From the NCBI GenBank assembly GCA_027603945.1, contig JADIIU010000115.1, positions 1 through 39,151 on the forward strand: a DNA stretch of 39,151 nucleotides, read 5' to 3'. A program made the translations under genes and the position numbers. This document shows positions 1 to 8,953 of the stretch, one piece after another (the stretch's first letter is position 1; every line of letters starts with the position of its first letter). The DNA is from Terramyces sp. JEL0728. Taxonomy: Eukaryota; Chytridiomycota; Chytridiomycetes; Rhizophydiales; Terramycetaceae. A model generated the notes under the pieces. The model was given only the letters and a program-made list of their open reading frames with translations, was not told where the DNA came from and did no database searches.

Positions 1-1660
1 AAAGATTTGGATATGTTTTAGAATTGATTTTCCACCAACCCAAAACATCAGCATTTTTGCCACCCCCTAGCATGTTCTTGTCATTACAGTATTCTCTGAA
101 TTCGTCGTTAGGATTTATGTCAATAGCTCGTCTAAATACGTTAAAATCATCAACGTTTTCATCTCCAATAGTCACTGATACTGCTGGAGTATAGAATGTT
201 GTATATACCGCATTAACAATATCATAAACTTCTTGGTAGAACTCTTGGCCGTTTCCGGTACTATTTTTGTAATAATCAAGTTTAAACCGAGGATCCAACG
301 CAGTGCAAATCGTATAAACGTCACTAGTCATGTTGTAATATTGCTTAATTTTTGCAAATGCAGCAACGGTAGCTCGATGAAGAGGTTCTTCGGGGGTTGT
401 CTTTTGAGTCATCCAAATATCCAAATGATCCATCAGCCTGTTGTAAAGTGCAACTACCAATGATAAAGTAGAATACTTGTCCCCACAAACCATGAGCGTG
501 CATTTCCGGAATGGTTGTAAATAAGAATAGATGCGCTCGAAATTTGCCCATGCTTGTGGATTTAAAGATAACAAAGGGTCATTATTTATGCTTTTAGAAT
601 CCCAGTCAGTAAAGAAACCAATTAAAGCATTTTTCAACTTTAACGAACGTTCAAGCATATCAGCTGTAGAATTCCAGCGGGTCACAACATCAAGAATTGG
701 CTTTAAATATTTACCATCAGCTGCAGGACGTAGAAATTCTTTGAATTTGATAAATGATTGAGGACTGCTCCTAATTTTTCGAATACCAACTCTAAGCTGA
801 ATTAAATCATCTTTGATCACTTTCAAGGCAGCTTGAGCTCCTAGATTTAAAACATGCGCAAAACAACGGATGTGATGAAAATTGCTAAAACTAGTGTCAT
901 CTTGATCTAAACAAGCTATAAAAGTATCATTATTTGACGCATTATCAAGGGTAATTCCCAATGTTTTTTGTTGTAATCCGCAATCTTCAAGTATTCCCAA
1001 AAATTCTTTATATAAATTTGATCCTGAATGTGATTTATCTAGAGGTCTGAATGCTAAAGTATATGCATGTGCCTTCCAATCTTTGTCAACAAAATGTCCA
1101 GTTACACCCAAAAAAGCAAGATTATTTGGTGAAGTCCAACAATCCATTGTAAAAGAAACTTTCGAGTCAAGTGCTTCCAGCATAAACTTCATTTCCGACA
1201 ATTTGACTTCGTATTTGGCCAAGATCCTCCGTTTGACGGTGTCTGAGCTCATTATTGAAACTGTTGGCTTCAATAACTTTATCATTGATTTAAATTTATC
1301 CGATTCCACCTCAACGAATGGTTGATCATTTGACACAATCCAATCAATTAAATGATCATCAAAAAGCTCTTGTGAATATTCCACGCCAGGACAGAGTTTC
1401 AAAGCCTCCTCAATTCTTAACTGTTTTGAATTCTTTTCACCAGCATTTATAATTGGTTTATGTTGAGAATTTAAATGATTCATCAAATTCGTCGTTCCTC
1501 CTTTGTTGTACGAAAAACTGTTCTTGTGTCTTGGACAATGTTTACAAACTGCCTTTGTTTTATCCGAGTCTGATACTGTAAAATGATCCCATACAACAGA
1601 TCTTGGTCTCTTGTTTGATGTAATATTTGAGGCCGATTCGTTTGGTGTAATCTCGGACAT
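1..1660 (-). CDS. hAT transposase, BED zinc finger, partial (C-terminus off window)
   Basis: An uninterrupted frame runs from the ATG at 1660 to base 1, 553 codons with no stop. Residues ~22-70 form a BED-type zinc finger: WDHF, Cys39/Cys42, GGTTNLMNHL and His62/His67. The RNase H-like transposase core follows, with a first conserved Asp in the MDCWTS context, a second in TLDNASNND, and the typical hAT string CFAHVLNL. Near the window edge the chain enters the hATC dimerisation domain (DVLGWWK). The final ~60-100 residues, where hATC would end, are not visible. No intron is needed, unlike the host genes around it. The intact frame suggests a recent and possibly active element. Confidence 0.93.
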   Translation of the reverse strand, partial: MSEITPNESASNITSNKRPRSVVWDHFTVSDSDKTKAVCKHCPRHKNSFSYNKGGTTNLMNHLNSQHKPIINAGEKNSKQLRIEEALKLCPGVEYSQELFDDHLIDWIVSNDQPFVEVESDKFKSMIKLLKPTVSIMSSDTVKRRILAKYEVKLSEMKFMLEALDSKVSFTMDCWTSPNNLAFLGVTGHFVDKDWKAHAYTLAFRPLDKSHSGSNLYKEFLGILEDCGLQQKTLGITLDNASNNDTFIACLDQDDTSFSNFHHIRCFAHVLNLGAQAALKVIKDDLIQLRVGIRKIRSSPQSFIKFKEFLRPAADGKYLKPILDVVTRWNSTADMLERSLKLKNALIGFFTDWDSKSINNDPLLSLNPQAWANFERIYSYLQPFRKCTLMVCGDKYSTLSLVVALYNRLMDHLDIWMTQKTTPEEPLHRATVAAFAKIKQYYNMTSDVYTICTALDPRFKLDYYKNSTGNGQEFYQEVYDIVNAVYTTFYTPAVSVTIGDENVDDFNVFRRAIDINPNDEFREYCNDKNMLGGGKNADVLGWWKINSKTYPNL

Positions 1661-1695
1661 TTACAGGAAGATTTTTTTATTAACCCATGTCGAAA

Positions 1696-1712
1696 GATTT
1701 GAAGTTCAAATC
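1696..1712. repeat. 17-bp inverted repeat near the hAT end
   Basis: The sequence gatttgaa-g-ttcaaatc is a perfect palindrome around one central base, between the transposase start and the terminal inverted repeat. Further TTTGA/TCAAA words follow up to 1803. Subterminal short repeats are typical transposase-binding sites in hAT elements; that function here is inferred. Confidence 0.5.
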
Positions 1713-1819
1713 GAATCTTTCCAATTATTTGTCAAATCCTATTCGAATCTTTCTTTTAATTATTTGATCAAATTCAAATGCTCAAACATTTGAAGTATAT
1801 TTGATTTTGCGGAGCCCTA

Positions 1820-2257
1820 ATATATTGATATACACATCCCTTGCAGATAAAACTTGTATCCTTTAGTGATGAATTCAAAGTAAAAACAAATGTCAATTAA
1901 AAGTTACCTGTAGCCCAATTCTTTCATGAAATCCAGTACTTGGCCCTCTAGGACTGTAGAGTGAACTACTCTATGATTCGCTAGCTTCTGTCCTGCTTTC
2001 GGAGGTTCTGGTTGGCACCTCTGCACCAGCGACCAGCTACGACCATCAAGGTCTATTCCGTTTACTGGCGAAACTAGCGATAACACGACATCATCATTCC
2101 GCTGTGGTCCATATGGTGTTTCGATTGTTGGTTTAAAAACTATTTCGTGGTCGCAATACGGCTCTGGTTCTCTTGCTGATATTCCAGTAAGTAAAGAGAG
2201 TATTTGCTTCCGTTTGTCATCATGAAAATAACCATACAAGGAGCACTCTATTGACAT
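1820..2257 (-). pseudogene. MED18: MED18, Mediator head subunit, disrupted by the hAT insertion (unit A)
   Basis: Mediator subunit 18 (yeast Srb5) sits in the head module and contacts RNA polymerase II. Exon 1 (2257..1908) starts at ATG and shows the family pattern: ECSLYGYF near the start, PEPYCDHEIVF, SWSLVQR, and DFMKELGY. A 21-nt intron follows at 1907..1887. Exon 2 (1886..1820) then reads SFYFEFITKGYKFYLQGMC in register with the animal sequence EMGFRMDHEFVAKG. The frame is cut by the transposon at 1819, whose first three bases TAG form an in-frame stop directly after codon TAT. About half of a normal MED18 is missing. The intron begins GTAAC but its last two bases are TG, with no AG nearby that keeps the frame. 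Confidence 0.82.
1887..1907 (-). other. MED18 intron with a TG 3' end (GT-TG)
   Basis: The 21-nt segment begins GTAAC, has a branch-like TTAATTGAC, and ends ATTTG instead of AG. Removing it joins ELGY to SFYFEFITKG with the same spacing as in other MED18 proteins. Left unspliced, the frame hits TAA at its second codon. The same sequence is present in unit B (20525-20545). Confidence 0.55.
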
Positions 2258-2453
2258 GCTGGAGATTGCAAATATTTGAAGGAAATTTCAACCAGAAAAT
2301 TCAATCCGACTTACTGTAGCTATTACAAGGGTATAATGACATCATCACTCCAGATCGAGCGGCAGAACTGGATTGGTGAAAAGGCAGAGCTTTGGGAGCA
2401 ATTGGGCAGAGCAGAAAATGATGCACAGCCCCCAAAAAAATGCACACCAAAGG

Positions 2454-2460
2454 TATAAAT
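2454..2460 (+). promoter_or_regulatory. TATA-box-like element for the secreted two-domain protein
   Basis: TATAAAT lies 30 bp before the ATG at 2491. It is the clearest TATA-like element in the window. The 233-bp gap between the MED18 start (2257) and this gene's start is a divergent promoter region with no other supported feature. Confidence 0.45.
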
Positions 2461-2490
2461 CAAACAGTGAAAAAATAGCAATATCACAAA

Positions 2491-3357
2491 ATGCAAATAG
2501 TATTCGCTCTCTTCTCTCTGGCTCTTGCTTCACCTGTCGATTCTTCTCTTGAAAAACGCGATGCTCCAATGGTAATCATCCAAAGACAAATGGACAAAGG
2601 GCAAACCGGTGGTTCATTTGGATGCTTTGGATTCCCAGCTGCTGATAATGATAGAATCAAGGAAATCTTACAGTTGACTCCTGGTACTGGAGTTAAATTC
2701 TACAGACAAACCAACTGCAAACAATTGATTGGAAATGCTGTGTTCACTTCAACTGGTCTTTTGCCAGATGATTTCCAACGAACCGATATCCAATCCTTGA
2801 GATTGGTTCCTCTATCTGGTGGAAACAATACTCCTGACCAATGGAATGGCCAAGGTCAGAGTGGTAATGGTAACAACGGCCAATGGAATGGTAATGGCTA
2901 TGGATCCTACAAAGATTCTCAAGAATGGGACTCTGGTAACGGCTACAACAACGGCCAAGGTGACCAAGGCCAGAATGGCCAATGGAATGGTAATGGTAAC
3001 AACGGCCAATGGAATGGTAACCAAGGCGGATCTTTAATCGTCAAATTCGAGCTTCAGCAAACTAGAGTCGAAACTGGTGGCAGCATTGGTTGCTTCGGTA
3101 TCAACGCTGTAAATCCAAACCACATCAAACAGGTTACCCAAATTCCTGCTGGGTTCCAAGTCACATTCTACAAAGGTTTCAACTGTCAAAAGCAAGATTT
3201 GATCCAAAATGTTGTGCAAACCCAAGTCGGTTGGGTTGATAACCAAGTTGCCAATGCAGATATCTTGTCCATCAGATTGAAGCCTATTGGAACTTCACAA
3301 AAATTCAGTGAACCAGCCAGAATGCAACATGACAGCATTGAATATCACCAATACTAA
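2491..3357 (+). CDS. Secreted two-domain protein, possible beta/gamma-crystallin-like repeats (unit A)
   Basis: A single-exon gene of 288 aa. Residues 1-14 form a short hydrophobic signal peptide ending in ALAS. LEKR at ~20-23 is a Kex2/furin-type dibasic site. Two homologous domains follow, ~38-108 and ~180-265. Each has GG-S-[FI]-GCFG, then V-[KT]-FY, an NC pair, and an ending DI-[QL]-S-[IL]-RL. The FY...NC / SIRL spacing resembles half of a beta/gamma-crystallin fold, but this is a weak resemblance and I do not claim a function. The linker (~112-178) is low complexity, made of repeated QWNG and NGN units. The stop at 3355 is followed by AATAAA at 3370. It is probably abundant, given its TATA element and lack of introns. 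Confidence 0.8.
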   Translation: MQIVFALFSLALASPVDSSLEKRDAPMVIIQRQMDKGQTGGSFGCFGFPAADNDRIKEILQLTPGTGVKFYRQTNCKQLIGNAVFTSTGLLPDDFQRTDIQSLRLVPLSGGNNTPDQWNGQGQSGNGNNGQWNGNGYGSYKDSQEWDSGNGYNNGQGDQGQNGQWNGNGNNGQWNGNQGGSLIVKFELQQTRVETGGSIGCFGINAVNPNHIKQVTQIPAGFQVTFYKGFNCQKQDLIQNVVQTQVGWVDNQVANADILSIRLKPIGTSQKFSEPARMQHDSIEYHQY

Positions 3358-3564
3358 ATTACTCTTTTAAATAAACAATTTTTGCTGAAAATCAATTTGC
3401 CTGTTTTGTGCTGGTATTAACCAATCGAGGTTGAATTTGAAGCAGGCAAGCTCAATGCGTAATCACAAGACCAAAGAATATACTTTTCGCAATATTTTTA
3501 ACGCAGTTTATTGAAAATAGAATTAATCCATCATTCCATCATCAGGTCTAAAATTAGCAAGTTC

Positions 3565-6500
3565 TTACAATTGCGAAGGCTTCAACATTCCAGGGATCTT
3601 TAATGCTGCTTCATAATCTGCCTTTTGCTTATCTGCTAGAGCTTGTTCACGTTCTTCCAAGTATAGCTCAGCATTATCGGATCCAGAGAATTCCTTTAAT
3701 GTTACTAAAAAGTCTCTTAAATGCCCTTTAAAGGTATTTGGATCGTTGGCAAATTTAAAGAGCCCAATAGTGAACTGCTGGACTTGGATTGCTTGCAAGT
3801 GTGGGAATGCTGAGAGCAGCATTTCAGACACAAATTTAGATATGTATTCAGAGTTTGTTGTATTGGGTGGAACGACTGAAGGGTCATATAATGGCACAGT
3901 GATTTGATTTGATTCAACAATTTGGAACATGGTCATCAAAATCAAACCTTGCAATTTGAATCCTAAGGTTAGGGAAACTTACCAGCTTTGTGCGAAGTAC
4001 TTGTGAGCACAAAGAAAATGTCTTGTAATAAACTGATGTAATAATCTTGGAAGAATTGGTTCGATAGGTTACGATCACATTTTTGGAAATTAGCAATCAA
4101 GTCAACACAGATACATAAACCAACTTCTCCAATGTCTCTCATAGTGTGCTTGAATGACCATACAATGGAATCCATAAGCATTCTGAACTGAGGCTTGCCC
4201 AATGTGAGGAGTGCTACATTAAGTGAAAAACTACCATCGAAACACGACACGTTGATTGATTGAAGCAACTTGAAGAACCCGATACGGTGTTCCGGATATT
4301 CTTCAAAGTTCTTATTGATCATATTCAAAGTGCATTCGAAAACAGCATCTAAAATTGCTGGAACCTTGTCTGACATCAACGACTACAGTTAAAACCATCA
4401 TACCCCCAATTTCGTTACAATGTTTGCCATAACATTCAAAACTTCTGGCTCTTTAGATGGCTCCACATTTCTTGAATAGTCAACTAAAACAGCCTCCAAC
4501 AGGGAAGGAATTATATTTTGGTTAACTGCATTCAAGTCTTCGGCTTTTTGAATGTATGTATCAACCAATTTTAAAATCTCCTTCTTGATGGTTCGAAGGC
4601 CTCTCACTCTAGGTGTTTTTGTAGCGACTGGACCACCTTCAACAATTGCTTCGGAAATGAGTCCGCCAACAGCTTTATATAGTCCAAGTAGATCCATAAA
4701 TATACGTCCAATTTGGCAGATAAATGGAGAACCGACAGCAATACATGCTGATACGTTTGTTTTCAAAATGTTTGCCAAGATCTTGACATTCTCGGGGCTG
4801 TTCAGCACATTGACATTTTGTCCAGCCTGTTGAATGAGGTTATCCCAGGCACGATTAGGAAGTTCCATATATTTGACAATCAGTCTTTCTTGGAATGATT
4901 TGTTTGGCTGTGCAGAGATCATGTATCCAACTGCTTCATAGAAAGTGTGGACTTGCTGCGGTTGCAAATCCGATGTAATGGAATCGATTGTTTGCAGAAT
5001 TTCCTCGATATATGGCATTACTTCGGATGGTTGTTGTATAACAAAATGTCTCCTACATTTCTGAGAGATTTTAATGAATGTATCACAAGCCATATCTTGG
5101 ACCCCTTCGTGTAATTCGTGCATGAACTCAAATAGTTTGTTTACGACAGTTTTCAAGAATTTCCAGTGAGCTTTCAAGAAACGGGGATATTGTCCAACAA
5201 CATACATAATATTGGACGCAACCACAGCCTTGTTGTCCTTTCCACGCTTCATTTCACACAAGCTAAGCAAGTCCTTGATAACCATCACCAAAAATCTTTT
5301 TTCTGTATCTTCCGACAGAGCTCCAGATATGGATCCGACTGCCCAGCATAATTTATTCAGGTTATCCCATGACCATTCTGATCCATCCATCTGCAATCAA
5401 AAAGAAATTACCTGTTTTTCTAATTTTCGGGACATGATTTGTTCGGTATCTTCAGTATCCAAGTGGGTTAGATAAACAAGAACTTCTCTCATGCTTTTGT
5501 ACAAAATAATGGTATCACTTTCCTTCAACGTTTCCCTGACAATTTCACCTTCATCATTTTCAACGATCAACACTTCCTCTGGTCTTACCATAGCTTCAAT
5601 CATAACTACTCTCAACATTGACATAACTTCTGCATAAAGGTGCACGCGCGCTTCATAGTTTGCTTGCCGTCCTCCAAATGCAACCGGTGTACTCAAATTC
5701 AACAATGGATTTGCCATTCTTGGTGCGCTTGAGTAGTCATCATATAATTCTGCAACCAGTTTAGTCCAATATTCCAAACAGATTTTGAAAACTTCTCGAT
5801 CTTTGACTTCTGAAATTCTAATCAGATACTTGTGGCCCAATAGCAGCACCTCCTTTGTTGCGGGGTCAGACGCTGCTGCACCTTCTAGTGGCTACAATTA
5901 ACACATGATTACTTTCAGGTGGGATCCAAGGAAACTAGAGAAGAACAGCGCCATGTTCTGAACAAAGTTTTGGTCATCGTCGGTAGAATTTTCATATACT
6001 TCAGGAATGTCTGGGTTAGACTAAAAATACTGGTTGTAATTGGCAAGATATTGACTATCTTTTCCATGACAAACTTGTAGAGTAAAACAAATTTGTCGTT
6101 ATATTCCGGCCCAACTTGAAGAGATCCAATTTCAGTCAGGCACTTCAAGACAACATTTCGGAAGGCAGGCACGGAAAAGAACTACATGAGCGCAGAATTA
6201 CCCTGTTGCATAGTAGATTGATTAAATCTGTTTCGAAAATATACCCTAACGGAATCCAATTCAAAAATCTGAGGAGTGTGTGTAAAGTTGCGCTGATGAG
6301 TGATGGTTTTTCAGCATCAGAGAGAATTTCATGACACAATTGGAAGATCTCTGAAAATTGATCGCATAGAGATGATTTCAATTGCTTGGTCTTGGATTGA
6401 GTCATCTGTTCCAGTGAATAATCGAAAATCTCTTCGCTACAGTTAAAAGCAGATTACCTCAATAGCTTCAAGATCATCATGTTATTTTCACAGAGCGATA

Positions 6501-7006
6501 GATTCGATTTGCTGGAAACCACTATTTCTGGAATAAATGTTGGCCAGTTGTGAGGCCAGTCCTGCTTCAAAATCTGCGTCAACAATCTAAATACCTGCAC
6601 AAGTACAATGTTTAATTTTGAGAGCAGTGTGCGGTTTCGTTCAAGAGAAACTTCGTCTGAAGCTGTTTTGATGATAAATGCAATGATAAAGTTCTTGATC
6701 CCTTGTCGGTTTTGCGGTGGAAGGACTTTCCACATAGTTTTGATCAATTTTTCCAATATCTGAAGCGCAATAAACTTTGTTAATTTGAATTACTCTTGAT
6801 TCGATCAGGGAAGATTGTTCCAATATTTGATCGACCCTCTCCCATGAATTCGGGTGTTCTTGAAATTGTTCCAGCAGCTGTTTGGCCACCAATTGCTATT
6901 GTGAATGTTAGATTACTTCCGGGCCGGCAGTTCTAAAGAATGTTGCGACTACCTTGTCAAACGTTGCAATGTTCAAGTCAACGCTAAAATCCAAGATTTG
7001 TTCCAT
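3565..7006 (-). CDS. CRM1: Exportin-1 / CRM1 nuclear export receptor (unit A)
   Basis: This karyopherin exports leucine-rich NES cargo from the nucleus with Ran-GTP. Twelve exons: 7006..6917, 6895..6794, 6774..6595, 6573..6458, 6436..6202, 6181..6031, 6010..5913, 5891..5412, 5390..4404, 4382..4235, 4213..3983, 3962..3565. Together they give 3216 nt, or 1071 aa, the same length as the human protein. Landmarks are the importin-beta N-terminal region ([10 protein letters not shown]), [21 protein letters not shown] [31 protein letters not shown], and the C-terminal [11 protein letters not shown]. Cys529 (context [15 protein letters not shown]) matches the leptomycin-reactive cysteine 528 of human. 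Introns are 19-21 nt; introns 3 and 10 are 21 nt without a stop, so they can be missed. AATAAA lies ~53 nt after the stop. Confidence 0.96.
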
Positions 7007-7272
7007 GACGAAAAAACAAAAAAACTGCAGTAGAATCGGACATAAATTAGGAACTAAGATAGGACTAACGGATTTCAGTTCTACCCTACGGAAATGCAAA
7101 AATTTGAGAACTATGCGGCAGGTTCTGCAATGTAATGGGTAAAGCCAATACTGACAGGCTTCTGATCTCAGTAGCAATATCTGCAACTATACAGCCTCTC
7201 TTTCATTTGACACTCGCTGGGTTATAGACAGCGTAGCACAAACTAAAATTGATCATGACTATTTGGTTTATT

Positions 7273-8871
7273 TCAGTTGGGAAGAATTCCATCTTCCGGC
7301 CCAGGAGGAAATCTTTTGATCGCTTCAATGGCCAGCTTCTTCCATTCGTTACAAATAGATATTGGGGGATGGTTTGGCCCCAAAATCGCAGACATGCCTC
7401 TTAGAATAATACAGCTTCTTACTGCCATCACATATTGCTCTGGAATCGTCTTGGTTCTATCTAAAGAATCTAAATATTCCATATACGCCTGGATTCCCAT
7501 CCCTTCAGTGATTTCCAAATCATCTCGATCCAGCCCGATAACACAAGTTTTGTACATTACAAAATCATTCCCCTTGATAGTTTCAAATCCCAACTCTTTA
7601 GCCATGGCAATGGTTTCTTCTTTCTTGGATACACCTTCGGCTAATAGTAGAATCAGCTTTGCCAAATCTCTGCGATCCTTGCGACTAATAACCTTTACTT
7701 GACCATAATCAATCAAGCCAAGGTTACCTTGCGGAGTGACAAGAATGTTGCCAGCTATTATCAACTATCAATTACGATGAGGATCTCCATTAAAAATTCC
7801 GTCAATAAGGATTTGATGTCCTTGGATATACAGCAGTTCGTTGTATAACTTTAAGATATTGTATTTGGTTGATTCGACCTCTATCTTGCCCATGAAACCA
7901 AACACAAAGTTGTAAATGGAACAGAGTCCCCCATAAATTTTAGTGGCAGTGTGATCAATCAAGTATCTGCTTTTAAACATCCAGCTTGGGTGTTTTGCAA
8001 TCTCTTGAAACTCTTCCAATGTATAACCAAGCCGTTTTGCTTGCTTTGTCACATTTTCTACGACAGCATCAATTAACTTTACCCCCGGAATATAATCCAT
8101 CACGAAAATAGTTGGTTTGACCAGCCCTGGAACTGGCAATGGTACTCTAACATGTGGTGCAACCCGTTTCATGTTTTTGTGAATAGTACTGAGAGCCCAC
8201 GCTTCCCTTTCAAAGTCAAACTCCATAAAGAACTGTTTCTCCAATTCATCCATAATGAGTGCTTGTTCAGGTTGTGCCAATCTAACAAACCTTGAGACTG
8301 TTAAAATATCAGATTTAAATAATTCAAAAGCGTTAGGATGCTGGATTTTAACAACCACGTCTTTACCATTCAGAAGCTTTGCTTTATGAACTTGGGCGAT
8401 AGAAGCTGCTGCTATTGGAACGTCGTTGAATTCAGAGAACACATCTGATATTTCCGTGCCCAGCCCTTCCTTTACCATTTTGCGCGCTGTATCGCCAGTA
8501 ATGCCTGGAACTCCGTCAAGCAACACTTTAAAGACGTTTCTATAAACTTCTGGTGCGACATCGGGTCTGGTTGCTAACACTTGCCCCACTTTAATATAAA
8601 TTCCTCCTAGATCCAAAATTACTTTGAGTGCAATTGGCGCATAGTGCTTGTGCAATTCAGCCCATTCTTCATCGTTTTTCTTTGTGAATTGCTCATCGCC
8701 CTTTTTTGAAAACTGGTTCTGTCTCCATTGCACAAATCTGTAGTGGGCAAATATTGGAAACATTCGACCCCAAAAAGTTACAGGTCTGGCAGCTTTCTTT
8801 AAATCGTCTTGATAATATGCACTGGCTCCTACCAATGCAGTCGTTCCAATTGTGATCAATCGAAAACGCAT
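7273..8871 (-). CDS. ABC1/ADCK/UbiB-family atypical kinase, probably mitochondrial (unit A)
   Basis: Two exons (8871..7776, 7754..7273) encode 525 aa. The family supports coenzyme Q and lipid homeostasis, usually in the mitochondrial inner membrane or chloroplast. The N-terminus has an amphipathic/hydrophobic stretch (~1-20) suited to targeting or anchoring. Family marks in order are KVGQ at 94-97 (the KxGQ motif), the Ala-rich loop AAAS at ~154-157, Lys175 in VVVKIQHP, DPHPGN at 363-368 rebuilt across the 21-nt intron (7755-7775), and LIDYG at 379-383 in place of DFG. I chose the ATG at 8871; two codons upstream is only TTG. AATAAA (7272..7267) abuts the TGA stop. The exact ADCK subfamily is not resolved. 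Confidence 0.93.
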
Positions 8872-8953
8872 TGACAATCAACAAAAAAATCAAAAATTTC
8901 ACATGGTTCTGGCGTGGAGTGCACAGGAAACCTTCCAAATAAACATTTCCCAA

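Larger units (their letters stand above)
1..1819 (-). mobile_element. hAT-family DNA transposon, one end
   Basis: This is the 5' end (in transposase orientation) of a hAT element; the other end lies outside the window. On the minus strand the likely terminal inverted repeat starts at 1819 with TAGGGCTCCGCAAAA, which has the A2/G5 pattern usual for hAT ends. The next eight bases outward (1820-1827, atatattg) are the predicted 8-bp target duplication. The non-coding stretch 1661-1802 is rich in TTTGA/TCAAA words and holds a perfect inverted repeat at 1696-1712 (gatttgaa, g, ttcaaatc), plausibly subterminal transposase-binding sites. The insertion lies inside MED18 exon 2. Only one end is visible, so the target duplication cannot be confirmed. 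Confidence 0.85.

Noticed and set aside
233..1325. Short plus-strand open frames in the left 1.3 kb
   Set aside because: They are antisense to the continuous hAT transposase frame, which has clear BED and hATC landmarks.
2276..2458. Small plus-strand open frame of 60 codons between MED18 and the secreted protein gene
   Set aside because: It lies in the divergent promoter gap, overlaps the TATA element, has no recognisable domain and no supported splice partner. Identity between units says nothing, because the whole gap is conserved.
2812..3037. Two overlapping open frames on opposite strands inside the secreted protein gene
   Set aside because: They are by-products of the repetitive QWNG/NGN linker, with low-complexity translations.
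7007..7272. Possible RNA gene in the 266-bp gap upstream of CRM1
   Set aside because: I looked for tRNA arms, a TTCRA loop, snRNA cores and snoRNA boxes on both strands and saw nothing convincing. The gap is best read as CRM1 promoter and 5' UTR; the frame open upstream of the CRM1 ATG has no similarity to other CRM1 N-termini.
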